The notes under the pieces were generated by a model, which ran no database searches, was not told the DNA's origin, and saw only the letters and a list, made by a program, of their open reading frames with translations. A stretch of DNA of 64,000 bases from Microascus cirrosus (taxonomy: Eukaryota > Ascomycota > Sordariomycetes > Microascales > Microascaceae). The position numbers and the translations under genes were made by a program. The DNA is taken from contig JAMBUN010000310.1 in the NCBI GenBank assembly GCA_030271035.1, forward strand, positions 1 to 64,000, in the 5' to 3' direction. Below, one piece after another: positions 12,077 to 23,842 of the stretch (positions are counted from its first letter, which is position 1; every line of letters begins with the position of its first letter).

Positions 12077-13191
12077 AGGAAGTATATATTGTCACCTTCA
12101 CTTATCAGAAGTTAGTTCAATGGGGCTTCGCTACAGGCGAGGTAGGTAGAATGAATATAGTTCAGGCATCTCCAGACACAGTCTGTCATTTGGTCCCTCT
12201 ATGGGAAGATATATTCGTCCCGTCAGTACGCATACAGGCGGCCACGCTCATGGTGGTTTTGCTTTTCTGAATTTACTGAGGCGTGTCCTTGACGGCATCT
12301 GTAAGGTTTTCGGGTATCTGATGGTCCCCGGCATATCCGTGCTTCAAGCTGGACCGGACGAACTGCCCGACTGTGTGCTGCCATTACGGCATACGTGATA
12401 TTGTTACTTTCTAAGTTCCTCGCCATTAATGCCAGTGCCTCTAGCTGTGTATTCGGGATAGCAGTTTCAGCGGCCCTCGATATTATATCGTTCAGATCAT
12501 TGTTGGTGTAGGTGGGCATGTAGAACTGCAGCGAGGCGGGGGACGAAATTAGAAAGGCAGGGCGAGTTGAGAGATAAGGCTTCGAGAGAATAGAACTTAG
12601 AATTTTGATCCTTCTGTTAGCGTGCATATACACTCGTCTCTGCCCACCGGACTGATTTCCGGCTTCCTGCCATGGTTCTTGTGCCAGCCCTCCACGCCTC
12701 CGCACATTTCCGTATTGCTACACCAATAGTAGTCTTGTCTCAGCAGGTAGCAATGCTCCCGGATGGAATCTCTTCGATATTGCTCGTTGCTGCTGCCTCT
12801 TCAATGCAGAGCACACCTTAGCAACTCCAATGATAGTAAACGAAATCCGGTCTGGCTGGAAGAGACCGTACAAGGAAAAATGGTGAGTACCGCTTGGCCT
12901 CCACGCACACAAGTCGTGGAAGCCTTACCTCATGGACAGGCTATCATTTTTAAGGCCACAGGTTAGATCCACGCCTGCATATACTATCTTAAAAAATATA
13001 TATACAGGGCAAAACCTTTTCCACTTGATTCGTAGTATCTAGGGCTGCCTGCCAGGAATTCTGTAAGCTGGGTATAAAAAAACTAATTGCTACTAAATCG
13101 CTGAAGTCCAGGGGAGAGAAGAGAAAGGAATAGAAAAAGAAGCATTGGGTTGAGCTCTCCGTCCACTGGATTTTCATTCTGCCTCTGTTTG
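12077..13191. other. intergenic region, 3' sides of permease and arrestin-like gene
   Basis: Between convergent genes. One minus-strand open frame (12223-12705) has an MPTYTNNDL start vaguely like a transposase helix-turn-helix, but nothing further supports it. No gene is called. Confidence 0.45.
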
Positions 13192-14574
13192 CTAACACTG
13201 CGCCGAGCCTTCGCCGGAGACATCTCCTTGTGCTTTATCAGTCGGGCAATACGCAGGGGGCGCCTCCGCATCTGGCGGCGGCGCGGCCCAGGATCCGGTC
13301 CTCCGCGCTACGAAAGGCGGCGGGGGCTCGCCCCCTTCTGTGCCCCCGCCATCACCGCTCGCTGGGAGGATCTTGACGGGCGTGACCACGGTGATCTCGC
13401 CCTCCTCCCCGGCAACTGAGACGCGCACGCTCCACCTCAGCTGGTGGCGACTGTGTTGGATGTTAAACGCTGTGAAGTCAGGGTAGAGCCGGCCTCCGCC
13501 CCCCGCGCCGACGCGGCCGCCGTAGCCAACCTGCAGGTCCATCAGCGCGCCGATGTCCAGGGCCGGGTCGTCAGGCAGGAAGGGGAGGTGCGCCTCATGG
13601 CCATCGGCGAGGCTATATCTGCCGAGGGTGATTGTGCTGCTGCCCGTGGCACTGTGAGCGTGAAGTGACCCCATGGCCTTTGCGTCTGTGTGCGAGATGA
13701 CCTCGGCGTGGACGGAGTCGATCCGAATCTTCTGCGGGATATCGCGGAGGATCTCGCTCGTGCGGGCCCAGCTGGGCTTCGCACGGAGGAAGAAGGGAAC
13801 GGGGGTCGGGTTGTCGAGCTGGATGACGCCGGGGGCATCAACGCTGTATTCGACGGCTAGACAGGGGACCCGGCGTGAGTGGAAGAAGCGCTGGACCTTC
13901 TGGGAGGACGAAAGGTGCATGTCCTCGCAGCCCGGAACCAGGCGGTGGGAGAGGAATTTGTTCTGCTTGAAGCAGCGGTGGGGCCGGACGTCAAAGTCCG
14001 CGATCGGAGGCGCCGGATGGGGCGTCCTGAGCACTACGGGGAGGGTCGCGGCAGACTCGCACGCCCAGCCTCCGTGGTAAATAGAGAGCTTCGCCTCAAG
14101 ATAATACTCGACGAACGCCTCCACGCTCGACGAGAAACCCGCGTCCTCAAAAGCAAAAGTCTCCGGCAGCGGGCGCTCCTCTACACTCCCGAGCGGCTCA
14201 TAGCTCTCCTCTTGCTGCCCGAGCCTACGCATGACAACCGGATCGACATAAAGCGGGATCTCAATGGCGAAGGGCCACGCTGCGGGGTCTCCGCCCTGCT
14301 CGACGTGCAGGGGTCCGTCGAAGAGGGTCTGTGTCGTGGCGCGCGTGTTGAAGAAGCGGAAGACGCTGCGGTAGTGGGTCGAGTCATTGCGCTGGTAGGG
14401 GTTGAGCTTGGCTTTTGCGCGGCCGTGAAGTGTAATGGCCACTTGGGCGCGGGCCGCGACGATATGCGAGGTGCGGTCGACGGTGCCACAGATCGTGTCG
14501 CCTGGGAAGAATTGGGTGCGCCCTTCTATCTGGATCCCCAGGTCCCGGTTTGATAATTTTCCAGTTCGCGGCAT
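13192..14574 (-). CDS. arrestin-like protein with C-terminal PPxY motif
   Basis: Single-exon gene, 460 residues. The N-terminal half is an arrestin-type beta-sandwich: FFPGDTICGTVDRTSHIVAARAQVAITLHGRAKAK, then FDGPLHVEQGG and WPFAIEIPLYVDP. The second half carries the paired strand segment around VQLDNPTPVPFFLRAKP. Near the C terminus is PPAY (in EAPPAYCP), a ligand for the WW domains of Rsp5/Nedd4-type HECT ubiquitin ligases. Fungal arrestin-related adaptors recruit such ligases to plasma-membrane permeases and trigger endocytosis. The gene is convergent with an MFS permease, so that permease is a possible but unproven client. The glycine/proline-rich tail is probably disordered. Confidence 0.85.
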   Translation of the reverse strand: MPRTGKLSNRDLGIQIEGRTQFFPGDTICGTVDRTSHIVAARAQVAITLHGRAKAKLNPYQRNDSTHYRSVFRFFNTRATTQTLFDGPLHVEQGGDPAAWPFAIEIPLYVDPVVMRRLGQQEESYEPLGSVEERPLPETFAFEDAGFSSSVEAFVEYYLEAKLSIYHGGWACESAATLPVVLRTPHPAPPIADFDVRPHRCFKQNKFLSHRLVPGCEDMHLSSSQKVQRFFHSRRVPCLAVEYSVDAPGVIQLDNPTPVPFFLRAKPSWARTSEILRDIPQKIRIDSVHAEVISHTDAKAMGSLHAHSATGSSTITLGRYSLADGHEAHLPFLPDDPALDIGALMDLQVGYGGRVGAGGGGRLYPDFTAFNIQHSRHQLRWSVRVSVAGEEGEITVVTPVKILPASGDGGGTEGGEPPPPFVARRTGSWAAPPPDAEAPPAYCPTDKAQGDVSGEGSAQC

Positions 14575-16158
14575 AGCGATCTATTTCTTGATGACGGTCT
14601 TACGGGGCAATATTCCCCCAAGACCGAATATTGGGGGGCTCAATGTTAATATATGTTTTTGTATATCCTGCTCTGTTCTTGGCGCTTGGACTGTGAGTGT
14701 GCGTGGCTGAGGCGCGGCAGTGCTAGTTGAGAGCGGCCGAAGGATTGCCCTGCCCCACTGCCAGGCGCCAACGGCTATCCAGCCCAGGGAAGCCTTGACT
14801 TACAGAGAAAAGAATGAGAATGGAGAGCACGCACGCCTGCAAAATAACGACTGCCTAGACTGAAGGAGTCGGGGGAGTAAAGCTCGGACCATGGCATCTC
14901 TACCAGAATAATATCTAGTCTTTCAATAGCTCCCACTTACTCCCCACTTGCTTCGCCAAGTTGCGTATTAAACTGCCTATCAAACAAGCCGATCATCTAT
15001 GGAGAGGGATGTCTACCTGGTAAGTCATGTATAAATATTTGTCTGGTTAGTTTTGTTGATCATCCATAAGAACCTGGATGGGGTGGCGAAGGTCTAGGTA
15101 TAGGCGAAGTAGAGTCACGACCAAGGTCCTCTAAGGGGATCGCCTCGCATAGTAACAACATCTGGCCTTGTGGCTTTGTGACCTGTGAACATAGACAATT
15201 TAGGAAAAACCATTCTTAGTACCGAAGGACCGCTTTTGAATTTCTATAAATAATATGACTTTCAATACTATTGCAGCGCCTAACTGCTTAACATAAGTGT
15301 TAATTCGGCCCTTGGGCCCTTTACCTGGGCCGATACAAGATGTTCTTGAAAACTCTCGCCAACAGGTTACGTCTAGATGGGGTCTGCTAAAGAACACGCC
15401 TATTACTACCGCCCGTATAAGAGTATAGGATCTTTGGCCAGCCCCGCCATAGACGACCATTTGATCGACAGATAGAATTTGCTTAGCTAGTAATAGACTC
15501 AAAGACAACTCGATTTCGCGCGTCGGACGGCCTATGTTACAAGGTTAGGGACAGCGTTTACTTCGCCATTCCGTCCCTGCCACCTGTCTTCTTCGTCCTC
15601 ATCATCGCTACTTGACACATTAGATTATCTTATTAGGTAGAAACAATACTCCAGAGCGAGAGGCCTGGGCCGCGTTTGGCAGATTAACTGCTGGAGGGAA
15701 GGAGGGGCTGCTGGAATGAGCGGAAAATTGAATCGCGATGTCCGGTTTTCATCTGCACTAGGTCGTAGGACCCTATTTTGGCATCCAGGTACCTGTCCTT
15801 AGCACCTGATTTCTTAAAATAGGGTGATTATTCTTATTCTTGAGCTAAAGTCGTTGAGATACGGGAACTAAAGAGGTGGGGGGCGGATTGTAGGAGTGAC
15901 GTCTACGTGATATAACAACCTTTTGAGACCACAATGTCAATCAGGTCATGACCCCACAGGTGCCTTAACATGGTGACGAATGACAACATAGCTATTAGTA
16001 CAATCACATGTGAAATTGGCGTCTCGCTCAATCATAGATAAGGTTTTGTCTAGCCTATATAGGAGGCTCGAGACTGGCTAATTCAATGGGAGCTCGTTCC
16101 TCCATTCAGGAACCATGACCTTCATTCTTTCACAATCCATCTAGCCAAGACATCTATC
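14575..16158. other. long divergent intergenic region
   Basis: About 1.6 kb without a supported gene, between the divergent arrestin-like and caleosin genes. It contains a 10-bp inverted repeat (ACCCTATTTT at 15770-15779 and its complement at 15816-15825) that flanks a CAGGTACCTG palindrome. Confidence 0.5.
15770..15825. repeat. short inverted repeat, possible hairpin
   Basis: The arms 15770-15779 (ACCCTATTTT) and 15816-15825 (AAAATAGGGT) are perfect reverse complements with a 36-bp spacer that itself contains the palindrome CAGGTACCTG. No coding function is seen. It could be the end of a small decayed element or a structural or regulatory site. Confidence 0.45.
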
Positions 16159-17252
16159 ATGCCTCACACATCAGCCAACAGCGAGAACCATGACGGCATT
16201 AATGGGGCTAGGGCTAGCTTCGACGTCGCGGCCCACAATGCACCCGTAACGTACGGCCGAGCTCAAGCTGTCAACGCGGACGACAAGCTCGAGAAGCCGG
16301 GAATCGCCCGAAGCAACGCCGCCGTGTCCAGCGACAAGCCCAACGGGGAGCCCGAACATGTGAAGAAATACCAAGACTACGTGCGTTCGCCGTTTCTATC
16401 CATTTCGACACAGGCACTGCGCTTCGTTTAATTAATGCTGACGCTGTGCTGTTTCTAGTCTGTTCTCCAGCAGCACGTCATGTTCTGGGACCGTGACAAC
16501 GACGGCGTGATCTGGCCATGGGACACGTACGTCGGTTTCCGAGAGCTCGGCTTCAACATACTGTTCTCAATCCTCGCCGTCTTCGTTATCAACCTCAGCT
16601 TCTCATACCCGACTCGCCTCGCGCACTCCTACCTCCCAGATCCTTTTTTCCGGGTCTACGTCGATAGCATTCACAAGGCCAAGGCATGTCAGAGATCAAG
16701 ACGACACCTAAGAGTCCATAGCGCTGACTTTGTACGTAGCACGGCTCCGACTCGGGCACCTACGATAAGGAGGGCCGTTTCGTGCCGCAACCTTTCGAAG
16801 ATTTGTTCGCGAAGTGGGACTACGGCAACGATGGGGCGCTGGATTACCGCCAATTCTTCGAGCTAATCCGTGGCAATCGCGTTGCGGCTGACCCATTCGG
16901 AGTGAGTTCGATTACCCATGAAGAAGCATGAGCAGAGGCTGACGCATCTGGATAGTGGGGCGCTGCAGTGTTCGAATTCGGCACCACCTGGCTCCTCATC
17001 CAGAAGGATGGCAAGATCTACAAAGAGGACTTGCGCGGTATCTATGATGTAAGTAACCGTTTGCCCCTGGGCCCCCACCAGCGAGTTTTCTATTGGGGGA
17101 GAAATTGGAGGCGGCGCAAGTGTTTAACTGACGCGGGTCGTCAGGGCTCTCTCTTCTGGAAAATTGCCGCAGCTAGGAAATACGGGAAAGGGTGGAATCA
17201 AGGGTTTGGCATTGGAGGAGACGGATTTATTGGGTCCACGAAGGTCATGTAA
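16159..17252 (+). CDS. caleosin (lipid-droplet peroxygenase family)
   Basis: Calcium- and haem-binding lipid-droplet or ER protein; fungal caleosins act as peroxygenases on fatty-acid hydroperoxides. Five exons: 16159-16380, 16459-16683, 16740-16901, 16956-17048 and 17145-17252, about 269 residues. The EF-hand is DRDNDGVIWPWD. It is preceded by His in LQQHVMFW, and the second conserved His opens exon 3 (HGSDSGTYD); both are haem ligands in the family. A hydrophobic segment (LGFNILFSILAVFVINLSF) and a proline-containing turn anchor it to the lipid monolayer. The second intron must use a GC donor (AAG|GCATGT...GTAG), because only that keeps IHKAK-HGSDSG in frame. The N-terminal 70 residues are low-complexity. 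Confidence 0.93.
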
Positions 17253-17784
17253 ACGTCTTCACATGGTCAGGAATGTTTTCCAATGTTCCGTCATCTGTAT
17301 TGGTAGCCATGGGAAGTGATAATAATCTTATCACCCTAGTGGAGATATCATCGTGGATCGTGTTGCTGAGCGAAGAAAATTGCGGGGAGGGATAATTGTC
17401 GTAAAACAGGAATTACGAGGGTCCGCTATACTGTGGAATGGTCTTTGTATGGGAAGTGACGATGAACAAAGTTCTGCTACGATGTAGTAGGGATAGGGTT
17501 GGTTGTTCACAGCGTTCTCGTCCCTCACGAAAGGAAAATTGGACACTAAATTGGCGCCCTCTTCTACGTCGGGTATTTCGGCCGACTATCCGGCTGCGCG
17601 GGATGTTTGAGTGGTTCGTCGTGATATCAGGGCCACGAAATTATGACATCATTGCGGGTTCGAAGGGCTTCACATGCCAGAAGTCTCGATGTTTTAAAAA
17701 CGCAGCGAAATGTTTGAACATATCGAGAAACCACAATTGACCGTCAGCATTTGGAGGTTAGAGCAAATCTCAGTCTTCCGCAAA
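17253..17784. other. intergenic region
   Basis: Between two same-strand genes; the 3' end of caleosin and the promoter of the NTF2-like gene. Nothing else is recognisable. Confidence 0.5.
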
Positions 17785-18592
17785 ATGGAGAATCCAGGTA
17801 AGAGCCCCCAAGCGACCCAACCAGATGGTACCATCTGCTGAGACGTCCCAGTGGAAGAGGTACCCTCATTAATAAGGGCGCTCTGCCAGGGAAGTGCCCA
17901 AGAGCAGCACGACGCGATAGAGACCCATTTCACCCCCGACGCTGCGTTTCAGCACCCGCTCTGCCGGGTTCCCCCGCTATCATGGAAGCCTGGTGCGCTT
18001 CCCACGGGTAGCGAGGTGAACTCTCGACAGTTGATCACGGCCATCTACCGGTGGTATAGGCTCCTAAGTCCCAAGATTGACTTTACAATCCACTCAACAT
18101 GTGGGGCTCAACATTCATCCATCCGTATCGATGGATACGACGGGCGCGCTACGGCATGAACTTTGCTGACACTGTGTCGCAGCGTATAACAAGGACTCCA
18201 GGGTCGTATACGTCGACATGAGTCAGATATTCGCCGTCTGGTTCATCCCCTTCTATAAAGCCCACGTCCACTTCATCGTCGTCCTAAATCTTGTCCCTGA
18301 ACAGCCCGACACGAGCTATCGCCGTGAAGGATTGCACTATTCGGACGTCACCGCGGAGCGAAAGACTCGATACCTCATCTCGAAACAGGAGGATCACTAC
18401 CAGCTTAACGACACGGTAAACTTCTTGATGCCTGGGCTTGGACCGCTGCTTTGCAAGGCAGGTCAGGATCTTGCGACTCTTGCTTGTGTGGTTGGGGTGC
18501 TGGTTTGTGATTTTTTTATGAGGGTCCTCTTTGGAAGGAAGCAGGTAGAGAGGACGCCATTGGCGTACAAGCCTCCATCAAGGGTTGAATAA
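17785..18592 (+). CDS. SigF-like NTF2-like domain protein with C-terminal membrane segment
   Basis: Three exons, 17785-17797, 17852-18100 and 18183-18592, giving about 223 residues. The first exon codes only four full residues (MENP) before a GTAAGA donor. The fold is the NTF2-like cone of the fungal family often annotated SigF-like: ETHFTPDAAFQHPLCRV, EVNSRQLITAIYRWYRLLSPKIDF, VVYVDMSQIFAVWFIPFYKAHV. A C-terminal hydrophobic stretch (LATLACVVGVLVCDFFMRVLF) followed by basic residues is a likely membrane anchor. The second donor (GTGGGG) is weak but gives the family-like spacing between IDFTIHST and the next strand. The molecular role of this family is not known to me. Confidence 0.78.
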
Positions 18593-20991
18593 GATGGTCG
18601 GACTTGACCTGTACGTAGTGTAAGATAAAAATAACAAGCGCCTTTTTTTCTAAACAAAAAAGAAGAATAAGAATACTGGTCCCCAAAAGTCCGAGTCGGC
18701 GAATCCGGATCAGAGGCAGCCGGAGCCTAAGCCCCATGGTCATCTCCTCCCGTCCTCTAGTGACGCATTATTTAGTATCTCCGTACGCGGAACAGTGGCT
18801 GGCCTTGAGAACCATCGTTGCTATGAGTCCCAGATAGGCGTCGCCGGGCGCGTGCTGGGTTCGTCTCGGGTTGCTGTAACCTACTAGAGCAATTCTTGGC
18901 ACGGCACGTAATGAGGATAGCGGAGGCGATGAACGAATAAGCATGCCTTAATGGTATATAGTATAAACAGCGAACCGCTATGGAGCGCAATGCCTTTCTT
19001 GGGGCCCCGCTTACTGTAATATGCAATGGTCTGGGCAAATAAGCGAAATAACCTAAACCCTGCTACTATGCTGGGCAAAGACGGCAACCTCTTACTCACG
19101 CTGGTTTCAGGCCTACAGGGCCTGACCAGGGAGTAGGGCACCACCAAACAGCGCGAAGAAAGCCAAGGCCGACTTTCCCATGGAACCTAAACAGGGCTAA
19201 TGGACATGACACCACCATTGTGCGAAGTGGGCAGATAAGCACTATTAATTAATCTGTGATAGGTGGGGGGTCTTCGCACGTGAGGGGCGCTGACAGTTCC
19301 TCAGGGCCGGGGATGGATGGTCAGGGGTTCACATCGAAGAATGGGTTGGGGTTGCAGTTGCAGTACTACCAGCCTTAGCCTGCTAGCTGTTTGGGGCTTC
19401 CGATTAAACCATGGGACGATGGCCGGAAGGTGCCGGGGCATGGACACCCAGTGCCTTGGAATGCGCCGCCGAGGTGATTGCGGGAGGTTTCATATGGATG
19501 CAACAGTACCACATAACCCTGTCCGGCAGGCCGTGCCGGTAGGTTTAGACTCTGTCGGGATTTGCAGTGCTCCGGAGCAAGGCCGAGGAGGCGCCACAAG
19601 CATGGCGGAGCTGTCGGAGTTGCTCCCGATGTAAGACCCCATCGCCGATTTCAGCACATAATTGGCGGCTTTCGCCTCATAGCGGGCTCAGCTATTGGTC
19701 TGCGGGGGCGGTTTGTGCCGGCCAATGGAATGTGCCTGATAGCCGGGTTTGTCGGGATGTTTTAGACGAGGCCCTCTCTTAGGAGGTCCACATAACACAA
19801 GTCTCCTAAATTCCTTTCCCCACTGGATGTGCCCCTCGATGTGCCAAAATACCTTTTCGCTCGATGCGGAGTGTTTGCCCAGACACTCTAAGCCACCTAG
19901 AGACAACCGGCCGCGTCGGTGAAAAAGAAGGATAGAGGAGAGAAGGCGCGACGGACAATTCCTATAATTAGCAAGTCTTATAGCAAATCAGAAAGGTTTG
20001 GGGGCGAGCCGCACCCCGGACCACGGGAGCGACTGCAACGCAACCCCCCTTGGCAGCGCCCCAACGCGTGGCCTCTCTGTCGGCCCGTTCGTCCGAGTAC
20101 AGACTGTACGGCCGAAGTTCCCCTAAATCCCGCGGGGGGAATATTTCCCAGTGGCGGGATTCTGTCTCCCTCGTCAACTCTCCCGCCGGCGAGGTGCCGA
20201 ATCCGGGGGTAATTTGGATAATTCGGACCCTTAATGCACCTTTGCTAGAACAGCGGGTAGGGGCCATATGGACGTAATTGCACATATGATCCCTGCCTTG
20301 GGCCTATGGGGGATGCCCAGCCAGGCGAAAAGGTGAAATAATCTGGGGTTTAATATGGTTCAGACAGCCGAATCGAGGCGGCGGCCACGGCAGTAGTTCG
20401 GGGGGCGGCCACGGGAGAGGATTTCAATGCTTAGAGGCTTACCCTTCTGGTAGGTTCTGCATGTTTTGAACGGTAAGTGGGCCACGAGAAACCCGGCAAA
20501 TCTGTCTGGGGACTCCGCATAGCCTATTTTGGCGAGGCCGGAGGTAGCATGTGGCCCTGCGGTGGCCATCGGCCGGTACATCTCAGACTTCCACCTATTG
20601 CTAGGGGTCACTCTCTATCGTCCCTTTAAACGGGGGGTGACCTTCATTACTCGTGCACCCGGAGCTTCTTCCATTATTTGGTTCTCTCTCCCCACCAACT
20701 CCTACATTCGTCTTGGCCACTGCTCGCGACAGTCATCCACTTCCCTTTTCGGGTTGCTGGTACCAAAGTTGCGACTCTGAACCTTGGACCGTAGTAGGGT
20801 TGGTGTTAGTCCGTCGTTAGCATCATTATTTGTCACGATCTTTCTTTGTTGGACTTTGGTCCATACGCCTGTCGCTTTCGATTAGTCGGAGACAAACTCG
20901 AGACTCTCAGTCTTGTGCAACAGCTTATGTGGCCGACTACACTATCACGGGATACCAAGCACCCTTCAGCCTCCCATCCCGAAGATACACC
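18593..20991. other. 2.4-kb region without a supported gene
   Basis: Only short overlapping open frames with no domain signature, conserved splice pattern or signal peptide. The right end is the promoter and 5' UTR of the TmpA-like gene. A rapidly evolving or non-coding gene could be missed. Confidence 0.5.
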
Positions 20992-23066
20992 ATGTCGCCA
21001 ACCCGGTCTCGCGATACCAGCATCACTTCGGGTGACGCCTACCATGATCACGACGACGTAGAGAAGGGGCTGTACGACAACTCGTCGGACCTCCCAGTGA
21101 TACCCCGTCTCGCACGAATGAGCAAGAGGACGTCTATCCACATCGACACTTTCCTGTCCCCCATCTCGCCCGTTCACGAGGGCCTCACGCCGTTCTCAAG
21201 CGTCCCTGAGCTGGGCCTATCCTGGCCCCCGGGATTCAAGGTCCCGGACGAGAAGGGTCTCAAGTCGGAACCACAGCAGCAGGCACCTAAGCCAAAGATC
21301 GGCAAATGGATCCTCTTCAACTTGTGGTTCAACACATATCGGAAATTCTTCACCTTCGTCACCTTGCTCAATCTGACCGGGATAATCATGGCGGCGCTGA
21401 ACCGGTTTCCATACGCGGAGAACCACCTGGGCGCTTTGGTTCTGGGCAATTTGCTCTGCGCGGTGTTGTTCCGGAACGAGCTGTGGATGCGATGCCTCTA
21501 CACAATATCCATCTACGGGTTGCGAGGTGTATGTCTATTATCCCCGGCTTTTCCATTCTGGAGGATACTAACAGAACATATTAGTGGGCTCCGTTGTGTA
21601 TCAAAGTAGCGGTAACCTCAGCTTTGCAACATGTCGGAGGCATTCATTCGGGATGCGCGCTCTCTGGCGCTGGGTAAGATGATATCGGTTCGCACAAAAC
21701 TGATACCAAACTAATGAAATCTTCAGCTGGCTAGTGTTCAAGTGCGTCGACATCATCTTGCATCACAATGTTCAACACGCGTCCGTGATTGCCACTGGCG
21801 TTATTACAAATGTTTTCGTGATCATTTCAATCCTCAGTGCATTCCCCTGGGTTCGAAAGTTAGTACTGCCACACCAGCCGTATAGATTTTGGTGAAAATC
21901 TCCTTCGCTGACTATTCGACTAGTAACTATCACAACATGTTCGAAGGGCACCATCGGTTTATTGGATGGCTGGGTCTGGCGGTATGTGCTCTCTACGCCA
22001 CCATTAACATCAGTGCTAATGCAAAACAGGCCACTTGGGCATTCGTAGTGCTCGGAAATGTGTACGATATCTCTCGGGGTGAATGGAGGGCCGACGCGAA
22101 CTCTCTAATAAGCACCCAAGAGCTGTGGTTTGCTGTGTTTATGACCATATTGTCGGTTCCACCTGGACCTCCTCCTTCAGTGACACCAACTGACCAGCTC
22201 TAGCATTCTCATTCCATGGTTGACCCTGCGAGAGGTCCCTGTTGACGTCGAAATTGTATGTCTCCCCGCTAAACGTGCGTTGGGTAAACACTAATATGCC
22301 TTTCCCAGCCCTCGCCCAAAGTTGCCGTCATCCGCTTCAACCGCGGCATGCAACAAGGTCTCCTAGGGCGAATCAGCCGCACCTCGATCATGGAGTACCA
22401 CGCCTTCGGCATCATCAGCGAGGGAAGAAATTCTGGGTGTCACTACATGATCTGTGGCGTCCAAGGCGACTTCACCAAGGCTCTTGTTAACAACCCGCCG
22501 AAGACCGTGTGGACCCGGGAGCTCAAGTTCGGTTGGTTGATAACGGTGCTCTTCTTACGGAAATTTTTGCTAATAGGACATAGCTGGGGTCGGTCACGCT
22601 TCCGCGATGTTCAAGCGAGGGATCCGAATCTGCACCGGAACCGGCATTGGTGCCGCGCTGTCCACCTGTATCCAGAGCCCCAACTGGTACAGACTTCCTT
22701 ACCCCATCCCGCCAGACCATAGCTGCTAACGTCTCGAAAGGTTTCTCATCTGGATAGGCTCCGACCAGGAGAAAACTTTCGGGCCCACCGTCACGAACCT
22801 GATCTACAACAACATCGAGCCCGAGCGGATGATCCTCTGGGACTCAAAGAAGCGGGGCGGCCGGCCGGACACCGTGCAGTTGCTCAGGGAGACGTGGGAC
22901 AGCTTCGGGGCGGAGGTAATCTTCATCACGTCTAACATGAAGGGCAATGACGAGATGATGCAGGGTTGCCGTGCAGGTACGTTCCCTTTGGCGTCTCGTT
23001 CAAGGGAGTATGGCTAACCTGTTTGCAGCTGGTATGCATGCATTCGGCACCCTATGGGACTTCTAA
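20992..23066 (+). CDS. TmpA-like transmembrane flavoprotein (ferric-reductase-like)
   Basis: Integral membrane protein of about 529 residues, related to TmpA of Aspergillus and to the C-terminal membrane module of NRPS-like TmpB proteins; TmpA affects conidiation. Ten exons: 20992-21528, 21585-21673, 21727-21858, 21924-21981, 22030-22151, 22204-22255, 22309-22531, 22584-22686, 22741-22976 and 23029-23066, all frame-consistent. Seen: a cytosolic N-terminal ~100 residues, helices from LFNLWFNTYRKFFTFVT onward, an HNMFEGHHRFIGW histidine-rich loop, and ATWAFVVLGN. The soluble C-terminal part contains GTGIGAALS, a dinucleotide-binding loop. It stands alone with no adenylation domain. I chose the ATG at 20992; an in-frame ATG at 20830 adds an unlikely serine-rich leader. 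Confidence 0.85.
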
Positions 23067-23418
23067 TTGTTCAAGGTCTTGGCGTAGTACGCTGCTATCC
23101 TCGACTTGTAAGCTCAGGCTGCGGGGATATCATAGGCTCGGCGGGGGTCAACACAAAGAGAGGTGCAGCATAAGTGGAGATATTGTTTTCGATTGGGTGG
23201 AGAGGTATAGGACAGGTAGAAGGCATTTGGCTGCATCAGTCTGGTAGAATCCGCATTACATCTAAATATAGCGTCGACCGGGCCTGTGGCTCGAGGTCGA
23301 GATGGTTGATCCTGTAATTAATCTGCCGGCACCTTGTCCTTGAGCTCAGGGAGCGGCAGATCTGTCTTGATCAATAAGGTGCTGCATTATCTTGGTTGCC
23401 GTGCGATCAATCATTACA
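23067..23418. other. intergenic region
   Basis: 3' end of the TmpA-like gene; no gene seen. Confidence 0.5.
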
Positions 23419-23842
23419 TCAGCTTTTGCAAAGTATTAGGTGGTCTATGCCCGTGATCGTAAATGGGAGCGAGAACGCACCGGCGCCGACGATGTGTGAG
23501 ACTATTGCCTTTTGCCAAGCTTGATCCTCTTTTGTCTTCATATCTGAATAGATGATCCAAAAGATTCCAAAGACTATAAACACATGGATGTTATCTATGA
23601 CCTTGCTGTATTCATTCACAAGGGTCGTCATCTTTCTGGCCTCCTGGTGAATTCTGATGATGACTGTACTGCAACGAGTGTGATTTTATCAGGCCGTTGA
23701 GGCCCAATTCCACCAGTAGGCGATCGGAACAAGGGCAATGATACCGTTCCTGGAGGGCAGAAGTTGGGAGAACAGCCTGTAGATTAGGCGGCTGACTATT
23801 GAATGGTGACAACAGATTGCGATTTTTTTTTATCAATCCCAT
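23419..23842 (-). CDS. hypothetical small membrane protein, two exons
   Basis: A tentative model: exon 23842-23745 and exon 23668-23419 (intron gtatca...gcag), 115 residues, no internal stop. There is one clear hydrophobic stretch (IHVFIVFGIFWIIY) after a short helix with mixed charge (RIHQEARKMTTLVNEYSKVID), and a second weaker one near the C terminus (VGAGAFSLPFTITGI). I recognise no family. It may be a fragment of a larger lost gene, since the neighbouring DNA is degenerate. Confidence 0.3.

Noticed and set aside
12223..12705. Minus-strand frame of 160 codons with an MPTYTNNDL start resembling transposase helix-turn-helix regions
   Set aside because: Only the first few residues are suggestive; no further transposase motif, no repeats at the ends, and the rest reads as low-quality sequence.
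15200..15508. Minus-strand frame of 102 codons in the long intergenic region
   Set aside because: No family resemblance and a hydrophobicity pattern consistent with chance.
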